A stretch of DNA of 6,601 nucleotides, taken from contig JAGOCN010000100.1 in the NCBI GenBank assembly GCA_017998735.1, forward strand, positions 1 to 6,601. The letters run 5' to 3'. The notes below the pieces were generated by a model. The model worked only from the letters and a program-made list of their open reading frames with translations. It was not told where the DNA came from and searched no databases. Shown here in pieces: positions 1 through 5,039 of this stretch (its first letter is position 1; each line of letters starts with the position of its first letter). The position numbers were made by a program, and so were the translations under genes. This stretch comes from Giesbergeria sp. Lineage in GTDB: Bacteria; Pseudomonadota; Gammaproteobacteria; Burkholderiales; Burkholderiaceae_C.

Positions 1-265
1 AGGCAAAGCTGGACCCCAGGTAGCTGGGCACCTTGCCGCCGGTGATGAAAAAGAAGATCAGCGTGCCAATGCCGCTCATCAAGATGGCCAGGTTGGGGTC
101 GAACCCCATCAGGATGGGCGCCAGCACGGTCGAGCCGAACATGGCAATGACATGCTGCACGCCCATGGCGGCGGTTTGCGGCCAGGGCAGCCGCTCGTCC
201 GGGCCGATGACGCCGCCCTGCGCCAGCGCGTCGGCGCTTTTTTCCCTCCAGGTCATGAAGGCCAT
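1..265 (-). CDS. NCS2-family uracil/xanthine permease, N-terminal part (runs off the left edge)
   Basis: Only the first 88 residues are in the window and the reading frame is open to base 1. After a short polar N-terminus (about residues 1-30) come two hydrophobic segments. The first, with [20 protein letters not shown], is TM1 of the nucleobase-cation symporter 2 (NAT/NCS2) family and carries the conserved Gln-His pair. The second, with [17 protein letters not shown], is followed by [11 protein letters not shown], also typical of UraA/RutG-like permeases. Such proteins sit in the inner membrane and import uracil or xanthine with protons; full-length members have about 430-500 residues. The ATG at 263-265 is chosen because AGGGAG (274-279 on the minus strand) stands 8 bases upstream; the in-frame ATG three codons on has no Shine-Dalgarno. 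Substrate (uracil or xanthine) cannot be decided from this fragment. The family call is strong. Confidence 0.9.
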   Translation of the reverse strand, partial: MAFMTWREKSADALAQGGVIGPDERLPWPQTAAMGVQHVIAMFGSTVLAPILMGFDPNLAILMSGIGTLIFFFITGGKVPSYLGSSFA

Positions 266-285
266 GGATGTTTCTCCCTAAGGTT

Positions 286-312
286 GGGTGTGGGGTTGGG
301 GTGTGGGGTGGG
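286..312 (+). other. G-run tract, putative G-quadruplex upstream of the permease gene
   Basis: Five runs of G (GGG 286-288, GGGG 292-295, GGGG 298-301, GGGG 305-308, GGG 310-312) are separated by 1-3 bases of T/G, so the tract meets the usual G3+ short-loop quadruplex pattern. It is built on an 11-base direct repeat, GGGTGTGGGGT, at 286-296 and 299-309. The tract lies 21-47 bases before the permease start, with the G-rich strand as template for that gene. A permease transcript starting further out would carry a C-rich, G-poor leader. Folding and function are inferred, not shown. Confidence 0.5.
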
Positions 313-528
313 TGGCGCGCATGGTAAGGCCAGAAAAGCCTGTGGCAGCCGGCAGGCCTGCAAATGCGCGTGTTGGTGTGCTGGCCCGGCAAGGCGCTGC
401 TGGCCGGCAAAGGCGTTTTTTTCCTACGCAGTGCTGCAGGCGCCGTGCCTACAGTGGAATGCCTTGCAGGTGGCCGTTCCAGCGTCCCCTTGATTCATTC
501 ACCACCATTCAGCAGAAAGCACCCGACC

Positions 529-768
529 ATGCGCGTGGACATCTACCGCCGGCCTGAAGCCGACAACAAGTTCTCTCACCTTGCCGTGCCCGAGGGCAAG
601 CCCATTCCCCAGGAAGCCACCAACACCGACTGGCAAAGCGAACACCAGGGCGTTGACATGGACGAAAACGCCCCGCACTGGGACGACTACGGCATTGCCC
701 GGCCCGGCCAGCAGCTGGCCAAAAAAGGCTATGCCATCACCGGGCTGCACGAGCAGACCGAGGAGTAG
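529..768 (+). CDS. small DUF6139-type hypothetical protein
   Basis: A 79-residue, soluble, acidic protein beginning MRVDIYRRPEADNKFS, with the block VPEGKPIPQEATNTDWQ and ending KGYAITGLHEQTEE. I recognise this as the short Burkholderiales family annotated DUF6139, from memory and without a search. There is no signal peptide, membrane segment or catalytic motif, and its function is unknown. The same frame is open from an ATG at 364, but that would add 55 residues of low-complexity, intergenic-looking sequence. MRVDIYRR is the family's N-terminus, so I start at 529. The Shine-Dalgarno is poor (AGAAAG about 9 bases upstream). The gene is divergent from the permease across a 263-base gap and is probably transcribed alone. 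No clear -35/-10 pair was found. Confidence 0.8.
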   Translation: MRVDIYRRPEADNKFSHLAVPEGKPIPQEATNTDWQSEHQGVDMDENAPHWDDYGIARPGQQLAKKGYAITGLHEQTEE

Positions 769-790
769 ACCGCGTTATCTGTGCGCGGGT

Positions 791-822
791 CTGCTGCTTT
801 TGGCGGCAGGTCAGCATTTTTT
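791..822 (+). terminator. weak candidate terminator for the DUF6139 gene
   Basis: CTGCTGC (791-797) can pair with GCGGCAG (803-809), one pair being a U-G wobble, around a 5-base loop. A run of six T (817-822) follows, but only after a 7-base gap, which is long for an intrinsic terminator. A second small inverted repeat, TCAGCA/TGCTGA (811-816 with 825-830), overlaps the T-run and competes. The site is 22 bases past the DUF6139 stop, which is the right place. Moderate to low support. Confidence 0.3.
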
Positions 823-945
823 GCTGCTGAAAAATCCGTGTCTGCCAAATCATCAGGGATAGCAAAAGCGTGAAGGTGGACAGTGGCTGCAGCGCAGTCC
901 AGTGCCCGGCAGGCTGCAGTTTTGGCAAACCTGGCAAACCTGTTT

Positions 946-1001
946 TGCTATGCAAAAAGGAGCTGCTGGCGCAGTCCCTGTATGGGCTAGAGGCTGTTTT
1001 T
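946..1001 (+). repeat. dispersed Comamonadaceae-type repeat, copy A
   Basis: This 56-base element runs from TGCTAT through AGCTGCTGGCGCA to GCTAGAGGC and a terminal TTTTT. A second copy of exactly the same length, in the opposite orientation, lies at 3271-3326. By hand alignment 37 of 56 positions match without gaps; outside a wholly divergent 9-base block (positions 7-15) the score is 37 of 47. The core resembles short intergenic repeats I recall as frequent in Acidovorax, Polaromonas and Comamonas genomes. No transposase or coding capacity is seen. It sits between convergent genes. Confidence 0.7.
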
Positions 1002-1075
1002 GCTTGAATCTTTAATTTTGACAACATATGGCATCAATCGCCATGGCATTGCAATACAAAACAAAACGCAGCCCC

Positions 1076-1114
1076 AAAAACATTCGCCACCCGCTGGCAA
1101 CAGCGGGTGGCGAA
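1076..1114 (-). terminator. strong intrinsic terminator of the DUF3108-DUF3567 unit
   Basis: A perfect 14-bp stem, TTCGCCACCCGCTG at 1083-1096 pairing with 1101-1114, closes on a 4-base loop. Read on the minus strand the stem is followed at once by TGTTTTT (1082-1076), the expected U-tract. It lies 85 bases past the DUF3567 stop. On the plus strand no T-run follows the stem, so it acts in one direction. This is the best-supported regulatory structure in the window. Confidence 0.88.
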
Positions 1115-1198
1115 CAGGGCAGGTTGGAGAAATCGCTGATGTTGTCTGCCAGATGCTTTCCAAACCCTGGCAGGCCGGCAGTGCCGGCCCGCTGCAGC

Positions 1199-1489
1199 TC
1201 AGTGCACGATGACCGGGTTCTGTGCCAGACCGGTGTAGCGGTCCAGGGTTTCTTCCACTTCTTCCTGGGTGGGCGCTTCGCGCTGCCAGGCAAGGATCTT
1301 CTGCTGGAACATTTCTGCCCAGGAACCGTCGAGGTACACCTCCTTGCCCGAGCGCTTGTCCACGATTTCAAAACCGTGGCGCGCCAGCTGGGGAATGGCT
1401 TCGGTGCCGTCTTCGGGGGTTTCTGGCTCCACGGCATCGGGCCGCATGTGGACCACCACAAAAGAGTCTGAGTCGTAGAGCATTTGCAT
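1199..1489 (-). CDS. DUF3567-type hypothetical protein
   Basis: A 96-residue soluble protein starting MQMLYDSDSFVVVHM. It continues through GFEIVDKRSGKEVYLDGSWA (residues about 39-58) and ends with an acidic helix, PTQEEVEETLDRYTGLAQNPV. This matches the betaproteobacterial DUF3567 family as I know it (start MQMLYDSD, block EIVDK, tail YT.LAQ.PV), a recognition from memory. Function is unknown; there is no membrane segment or known catalytic motif. The ATG at 1487-1489 has AAAGGA about 8 bases upstream, and the family begins with this M-Q-M, so the start is secure. The gene is downstream of the DUF3108 gene on the same strand after a 163-base gap and is followed by a strong terminator. It either closes that transcript or has its own promoter in the gap. 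Confidence 0.85.
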   Translation of the reverse strand: MQMLYDSDSFVVVHMRPDAVEPETPEDGTEAIPQLARHGFEIVDKRSGKEVYLDGSWAEMFQQKILAWQREAPTQEEVEETLDRYTGLAQNPVIVH

Positions 1490-1652
1490 GGTGTGTTTCC
1501 TTTAATGACTGCCTGTCAGATGACCACGTTGGCGCCAAGTTCAAGGGCATGGGCCAGAACCGCCTCTCTGGTCCCGTTATCCCACACCCTGCAGACAGCA
1601 GGGCGTAGGACACCAGGGCCGGGGTCTGTGCGCTCAGGTGCTGCGGCAGCCC

Positions 1653-2993
1653 TCAGGGCGCGCCGTGCTCCATCAGCCGCAGGTCGGCAAAGTCGCCATT
1701 GGCCTGCGTGAGGCGGATGCGCGCCGGCAGGTAGCCCAGTTCGGGCGCCAGCCACAGCTGGGCTTTCTGGTCGTAACCGTGGTCTGCGCGGGGCAGGCGC
1801 TGCAGGCGCAGGGTCTGCAGGCTGCCCAGCGGCAGGTTGAGTGTTTCCTCGCCCTCGACGGTGAAGGTCCAGGCATCGACGCTGCCGGTGCCGGCGGTGG
1901 CCAGCTGGATGCGCGTGCCCACCGGGTAGCGTTCGGGCGCGGCGGCCAGCAGCGCGCCCAGCTGCACAAACACGCTCAGGCGGTCCTGGGTGCCGGGGGC
2001 CAGGATGGCTTCGGGCGCGTTGGCGCTGAAGGTGACGCGCTGCTGGTCGTAGTTGAAATGCGCGGCCTTTTCGCTGCGCGTGCGGTCGCCAAAGCGCTGC
2101 GGCTGCAGCCCGGCAGAGCCCAGCGTGCCGCTGCTGGACTGGGTGCGCGAGCCGAGCAGCATCAGGCTGATCTGCTGGCGCGCCTGGTAGCTCTGGCCGT
2201 CGTGCTGCCACAGCAGTTCGGCGCGGGCGCTGTACTGGAAGCTTTTGGCCTGGCCAGTGACATCGAACTTGAGCTTCTGCGGCGCCGGCAGCCGCACCGC
2301 CGGAGGAGGGCCGGGCTGCGCCTGTGCGGCACCGGGCGCAAAAACGGCCTGTCCGACGGCGGTGTCGGCGGCACTGGACGGCACAGGCACCTCCTGCCCT
2401 GGGGCAGGGCTGGCAGCTGGCGCTGGGGGCGCGGTGGCACTGCCGGCTGCGTCTGGTGCCGTTTCTGCGGACGGGGCACTGGCCTGCAGCACGCTGTCGC
2501 CCGGCTGCGCTGGCATTGCGCCATCCTCGGATGCGGATGCGGGTGCCTGTGACTGCATTTGCGAATGCGCCAGCGGGTCCAGGGCAGCGGAGGGGCCGGA
2601 TTCCATGCCGGGCTCGGCCTGTGAAACGGCGTTGTCGCTGTCTTCTGCTGCTGTATCCACAACAGGATTTGCAACCTCCACGGCCTGCGCTGCCTGCGGC
2701 GCTGCGCTGCCGGGCACGGGCGCACGCCGGGGCGCAGGCTTTGCGGGACGTGCAGGGCTGCGCACGGCCACAGGAGCAGCAGCAGCGGCGGGAGTTGCGG
2801 CGCTGCGCTGCGCTGCGCTCAGGGCGGCAGGCACAGGCGCTGGCGCCGGCAGCTCCACCAGCCGCGTGGTGAAGGTGTGCGCCAGGGCCGGCGCCACCAG
2901 CGGCGTGGCGTTGCGCGGCAGGTTGGCCAGCACCAGCGCGTGCAGGCCCAGCACCACGCCGCCCCAGCCCCACAGGGCGCGGCGCGGCTTCAT
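1653..2993 (-). CDS. DUF3108 domain protein with N-terminal membrane anchor and long Ala/Pro-rich linker
   Basis: The protein has 446 residues in three parts. A basic N-terminus (MKPRR) and one hydrophobic helix (about residues 6-24, WGWGGVVLGLHALVLANL) form an inner-membrane anchor. Residues about 30-235 are almost entirely Ala, Pro, Ser and Gln, a disordered linker of the kind seen in TonB. Residues about 236-446 (from PAPQKLKFDV) form a beta-rich DUF3108 domain, with RAELLWQHDGQSY, GTRIQLATAGTGSVDAWTF and the terminal PELGYLPARIRLTQANGDF block typical of that family. The domain is probably periplasmic; its role is unknown. The frame is open to 3398, but the ATG at 2991-2993 gives the natural basic-plus-helix start. 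No good Shine-Dalgarno is visible, and a GTG two codons upstream is an alternative. It is divergent from the LysR gene. Confidence 0.83.
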   Translation of the reverse strand: MKPRRALWGWGGVVLGLHALVLANLPRNATPLVAPALAHTFTTRLVELPAPAPVPAALSAAQRSAATPAAAAAPVAVRSPARPAKPAPRRAPVPGSAAPQAAQAVEVANPVVDTAAEDSDNAVSQAEPGMESGPSAALDPLAHSQMQSQAPASASEDGAMPAQPGDSVLQASAPSAETAPDAAGSATAPPAPAASPAPGQEVPVPSSAADTAVGQAVFAPGAAQAQPGPPPAVRLPAPQKLKFDVTGQAKSFQYSARAELLWQHDGQSYQARQQISLMLLGSRTQSSSGTLGSAGLQPQRFGDRTRSEKAAHFNYDQQRVTFSANAPEAILAPGTQDRLSVFVQLGALLAAAPERYPVGTRIQLATAGTGSVDAWTFTVEGEETLNLPLGSLQTLRLQRLPRADHGYDQKAQLWLAPELGYLPARIRLTQANGDFADLRLMEHGAP

Positions 2994-3099
2994 GGGCACT
3001 GCAGCAGCGCCCGCACGGGGCGCGTGGCTGCAAAGGCAAAAGGGTGAACGCTGAAACAGGAATGCATCGGTGCTGTGACCTGGGGGTGCCGGTTTCGTT

Positions 3100-3170
3100 C
3101 CGGCAGGGCCGGCGGGCGACCTGCCGTTTTGGCTGGCGCTGTCCATTGTGCCCAGCGCCAGCCCTGCCGG
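3100..3170. repeat. GC-rich compound inverted repeat
   Basis: GGCTGGCGCTG (3131-3141) is perfectly complementary to CAGCGCCAGCC (3153-3163), an 11-bp stem with an 11-base loop. An outer pair, CCGGCAGGG (3100-3108) with CCCTGCCGG (3162-3170), encloses it, sharing two bases with the inner arm. GGCAGG (3102-3107) can instead pair with CCTGCC (3120-3125). No T-run follows on either strand, so it is not an intrinsic terminator. If it lies in the leader of the minus-strand DUF3108 mRNA it could form alternative structures. No known riboswitch core was recognised. Confidence 0.55.
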
Positions 3171-3270
3171 CCACGCCAGGGGGCCGGGCAGATGCGCACC
3201 TGCTTTTGGGGTCCTTGCAGGCAGGGTGCAAGGGCTGGGGCGTTGCCTGGAGCAGTGCGAAAATTCATGC

Positions 3271-3326
3271 AAAAAGTGCCTCCAGCGCAGGCGGAGCATG
3301 CGCCAGCAGCTATCAAAAAAATAGCA
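3271..3326 (-). repeat. dispersed Comamonadaceae-type repeat, copy B
   Basis: Read on the minus strand this is TGCTAT, nine bases, AGCTGCTGGCGCA, then GCTGGAGGC and a terminal TTTTT, the same 56-base layout as copy A at 946-1001. In this copy the left end also forms a small hairpin on the plus strand (GCTAT at 3309-3313 with ATAGC at 3321-3325). It sits about 110 bases upstream of the LysR start, in inverted orientation to copy A. The two copies bracket the DUF3567 and DUF3108 genes. Confidence 0.7.
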
Positions 3327-3421
3327 CGCTCCTGCTGCGCAGTTGCCTGCGTTGCGGCCCCGGTGCGGTGCCGCCCATGCGCCCTGCGCCACCTGCAATG
3401 CAGCACCGGCATGGCCGTCCG

Positions 3422-3427
3422 CATAAT
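3422..3427 (+). promoter_or_regulatory. -10-like hexamer (CATAAT) just before the LysR start
   Basis: CATAAT matches the sigma70 -10 consensus at five of six positions and stands 6 bases before the ATG at 3434. Transcription starting the usual 6-7 bases downstream would begin at or next to the start codon, giving a leaderless mRNA. This fits the absence of a Shine-Dalgarno. No good -35 was found at 16-18 bases upstream, so support is limited. Confidence 0.35.
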
Positions 3428-3433
3428 CAGCGC

Positions 3434-4456
3434 ATGGACAAGCTCAAGGCTTTTGAATCTTTTGTGTCGGTGGCCACGCGCGGCAGCCTCACGGCGGCGG
3501 CGGCGGCGCGGGCCGAAGGCGTGGCACCGGCCATCATGGGGCGCAGGCTGGATGCGCTGGAAGAGCACCTGGGCGTCAAGCTCCTGGTGCGCACCACGCG
3601 GCGCATCAGCCTGACGCACGAGGGCAGCGCCTTTCTGGAAGACTGCCAGAAGCTGCTGGTCGATGTGTCCAACGCCGAGGCCAGCGTCTCGGCCGGCGGC
3701 ATCCAGGCCAGCGGGCACCTGCGCATCACGGCTCCTGCCGGCTTTGGCCGGCGCCATGTGGCGCCGCTGGTGCCGCGCTTTCGGCTGCTGCACCCGGACG
3801 TGGCGATTTCGCTCAACCTGAGCGACCGCGTGGTCGACATGGCGGGCGAGGGCTTTGACTGCGCGGTGCGCGTGGGCGACCTGCCCGACTCGTCGCTGGT
3901 GAGCGTGCGCGTGGCCGACAACCGGCGCCTGTGCGTGGCCGCTCCCCAGTACCTGCAGCGCCGGGGCACGCCGCTGGTGCCGCAGGACCTGGCGGCGCAC
4001 GACTGCCTGACGCTGTCGAGCGACGCCTCGCAAACGCGCGGCTGGGCCTTTCGCGTGCCGCTGGCCGCCGGCACCGGCAGCGAAATCATCCACATCCGCC
4101 CCGGCGGGCCGCTGGACTGCTCGGATGGGCAGGTGCTGTACGACTGGTGTCTGGCCGGCTTCGGCATTGCCTGGCGCAGCACCTGGGAGGTGGAGGCGGA
4201 AATGGCCGCCGGCCAGCTGGTGGCCGTGCTGGAAGACTTTGCCGCCCCGCCGAACGGCATCTACATGGTCTTTCCCCATGCCAAGCACCTGCCGCTGCGC
4301 GTGCGGCTGTGGATCGATTTTCTCAAACACAACTACGCCGACCCCGGTTTCTGGCAAGGCACCCAGGCGGCCGCCCTGCGCGCCCGCCCCGACCCCCAAG
4401 AGAGCCTTTCATCGACACCAAACCTTGGTTTGAAACCTCTTCCTTCAGGGGAATAG
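3434..4456 (+). CDS. LysR-family transcriptional regulator
   Basis: The protein has 340 residues. An N-terminal winged helix-turn-helix (residues about 1-60: MDKLKAFESFVSVATRGSLT, then AAAAARAEGVAPAIMGRRLD, then LLVRTTRRISLTHEG) is followed by a linker helix. From SGHLRITAPAGFGRRHVAPL (about 93-112) comes the periplasmic-binding-like effector domain, of the CrgA-like subgroup by its look (VVDMAGEGFDCAVRVGDLPDSSL). The family binds DNA as dimers or tetramers and responds to a small ligand, unknown here. The ATG at 3434 gives the standard LysR N-terminus; longer in-frame starts back to 3044 add non-LysR sequence. The last roughly 37 residues (after WIDFLKHN) exceed the family norm and run into the promoter of the next gene. 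Targets are unknown; the divergent DUF3108 gene and downstream DUF2214 gene are the obvious candidates. Confidence 0.93.
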   Translation: MDKLKAFESFVSVATRGSLTAAAAARAEGVAPAIMGRRLDALEEHLGVKLLVRTTRRISLTHEGSAFLEDCQKLLVDVSNAEASVSAGGIQASGHLRITAPAGFGRRHVAPLVPRFRLLHPDVAISLNLSDRVVDMAGEGFDCAVRVGDLPDSSLVSVRVADNRRLCVAAPQYLQRRGTPLVPQDLAAHDCLTLSSDASQTRGWAFRVPLAAGTGSEIIHIRPGGPLDCSDGQVLYDWCLAGFGIAWRSTWEVEAEMAAGQLVAVLEDFAAPPNGIYMVFPHAKHLPLRVRLWIDFLKHNYADPGFWQGTQAAALRARPDPQESLSSTPNLGLKPLPSGE

Positions 4457-4459
4457 AAT
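4430..4459 (+). promoter_or_regulatory. sigma70-like promoter of the DUF2214 gene
   Basis: TTGAAA (4430-4435) and TAGAAT (4454-4459) each match consensus at five of six positions and are 18 bases apart, in a distinctly AT-richer patch. The predicted start is near 4466, leaving a leader of about 50 bases. The -10 contains the TAG stop codon of the LysR gene. A perfect CAAACC/GGTTTG inverted repeat (4419-4424 with 4427-4432) overlaps the -35 and could be an operator. Confidence 0.55.
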
Positions 4460-4489
4460 TTATTTGGTGGAGGGGTGATCTCTTCCACA

Positions 4490-4518
4490 TTCGCTTCGAA
4501 AGGAGCGTGGATTGAAAC
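4490..4518 (+). repeat. solitary type I-C CRISPR-repeat-like element in the DUF2214 leader
   Basis: The 29-base element ends in GCGTGGATTGAAAC, the conserved 3' end of type I-C CRISPR repeats, and begins TTCGC where they usually begin GTCGC. As in those repeats, a hairpin precedes the tail: CGCTTC (4492-4497) pairs with GGAGCG (4502-4507), one U-G wobble, around a GAAA tetraloop. The stem is about 3 bases per side shorter than in canonical 32-base repeats. The last base is immediately before the DUF2214 ATG. The only Shine-Dalgarno-like sequence, AAGGAG (4500-4505), overlaps the loop and 3' arm. No array or cas gene is in the window, so I do not call it CRISPR. Confidence 0.5.
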
Positions 4519-4965
4519 ATGACCCTTGAAGCCTTTCTGGCCAGCCTGCACCTGGTGGCCATCCTGACGTGGGTGACCTTCATGGCCAGCCAGGCGGCGC
4601 TGTGCCGCGCCGAGTGGATGAACGACGCCATCGTCGAGCGCCTGGTGCGGCTCGACGGCATTGCCCAGGTGGCCATGGCCACAGTGCTGGGCACCGGGCT
4701 GGTGCGCATTTTCTGGGGCATCAAGGGCGCGTCGTGGTACGCCACGCAGCCGCTGTTGCACCTGAAGCTGACGCTGTTCGTGGCGATGGTGCTGCTGTCG
4801 ATTGCGCCCACGCTGGCGTTTCGGCGCTGGCGCCGTGCGCTGCGCGCCACGGCGGCGCTGCCACCCGACTCCGAAGTGCGCAAGGCGCGCCGGCTGGTGA
4901 TGGTGCAGTCGCACCTGCTGCCGGTGGTGGCGGTGGTGGCGGTGTACTGGGCGCGCGGCTGGTAG
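4519..4965 (+). CDS. DUF2214-type four-helix membrane protein
   Basis: A 148-residue inner-membrane protein with four predicted helices: about 4-28 (FLASLHLVAILTWVTFMASQ), 44-66 (IAQVAMATVLGTGLVRIFWG), 78-100 (LLHLKLTLFVAMVLLSIAPT) and 126-146 (VMVQSHLLPVVAVVAVYW). The loop block CRAEWMNDAIVERLVRLDGI and the segment FWGIKGASWY fit the DUF2214 family, recognised from memory. Function is unknown. Histidines lie in three helices (H11, H81, H132), and H81-L-K83 recalls the HemJ/CopD type of heme membrane protein. An in-frame stop at 4513-4515 forces the start to 4519 or later. The Shine-Dalgarno-like AAGGAG is 13 bases away, longer than ideal, and lies inside a hairpin. It lies 62 bases after the LysR stop and 74 before argS, all on one strand. 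Confidence 0.82.
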   Translation: MTLEAFLASLHLVAILTWVTFMASQAALCRAEWMNDAIVERLVRLDGIAQVAMATVLGTGLVRIFWGIKGASWYATQPLLHLKLTLFVAMVLLSIAPTLAFRRWRRALRATAALPPDSEVRKARRLVMVQSHLLPVVAVVAVYWARGW

Positions 4966-5027
4966 GCGCAGGCCTTCGCCCTGGCGGCAGGTGCGATGCA
5001 GCGCAATGCGGCGCTGTGCAGCGCCCG

Positions 5028-5033
5028 TAAAAT
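5028..5033 (+). promoter_or_regulatory. -10-like hexamer (TAAAAT) just before argS
   Basis: TAAAAT matches the sigma70 -10 at five of six positions and lies 6 bases before the argS ATG, the same geometry as at the LysR gene. Start of transcription would fall at or beside the ATG, so the mRNA may be leaderless; no Shine-Dalgarno is visible. A good -35 was not found. Read-through from the DUF2214 promoter is also possible, as no terminator separates the two genes. Confidence 0.35.
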
Positions 5034-5039
5034 CCGCCG

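Larger units (their letters stand above)
769..1198. other. 430-base intergenic region between DUF6139 and DUF3567 genes
   Basis: No convincing gene is present. The region holds, from left to right, a weak hairpin plus T-run candidate terminator (791-822), one copy of a dispersed repeat (946-1001), an AT-rich stretch (about 1001-1080), and a strong terminator hairpin (1083-1114) for the minus-strand gene to the right. A perfect TTGACA lies at 1018-1023, but no acceptable -10 follows at 16-18 bases. The two flanking genes converge here, so little promoter function is expected. Confidence 0.6.
2994..3433. other. 440-base divergent intergenic region between DUF3108 and LysR genes
   Basis: Open frames cross this stretch, but their translations are low-complexity and match nothing I recognise, so I call no gene. 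It contains a GC-rich compound inverted repeat (3100-3170), copy B of the dispersed repeat (3271-3326), and a -10-like hexamer just before the LysR start. LysR regulators often bind such divergent regions and repress themselves, but I could not single out a convincing operator. No promoter for the minus-strand DUF3108 gene stood out. Confidence 0.5.

Noticed and set aside
382..421. Imperfect 15-base direct repeat (TGGCC-GGCAA-GGCG type, 382-396 and 401-415) followed by seven T, as a terminator
   Set aside because: Only a 5-bp stem (CCGGC/GCCGG) can form, and it is separated from the T-run. No plus-strand gene ends just upstream.
1018..1046. Perfect TTGACA at 1018-1023 as a plus-strand promoter
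   Set aside because: No acceptable -10 lies 16-18 bases downstream, and it would drive transcription antisense into the DUF3567 gene with no plus-strand gene ahead.
1587..1603. CCCTGC/GCAGGG hairpin in the gap between DUF3108 and DUF3567 genes
   Set aside because: The stem is 6 bp with no T-run on either strand, too small to call a terminator; it may be chance in GC-rich DNA.
1638..2552. 304-residue plus-strand frame opposite the DUF3108 gene
   Set aside because: It is antisense to a better-supported gene, compositionally biased, and without a recognisable motif or Shine-Dalgarno.
3050..3180. Cobalamin-type riboswitch in the divergent intergenic region
   Set aside because: GC-rich nested stems prompted the idea, but neither strand shows the conserved cobalamin core, and neither neighbouring gene is a known target.
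1516..3231. 571-residue minus-strand frame overlapping the DUF3108 gene in another frame
   Set aside because: The translation is Arg/Ala/Cys-rich and matches nothing. The DUF3108 frame has recognisable domain blocks. Its last residues (near 1516-1590, ending ALELGANVVI) look protein-like and could be a gene remnant, but 20-odd residues are too little to call.
4490..4518. Calling a CRISPR array here
   Set aside because: There is only one clear repeat-like unit, with no regularly spaced copies and no cas gene in the window, so it is listed as a solitary repeat-like element.
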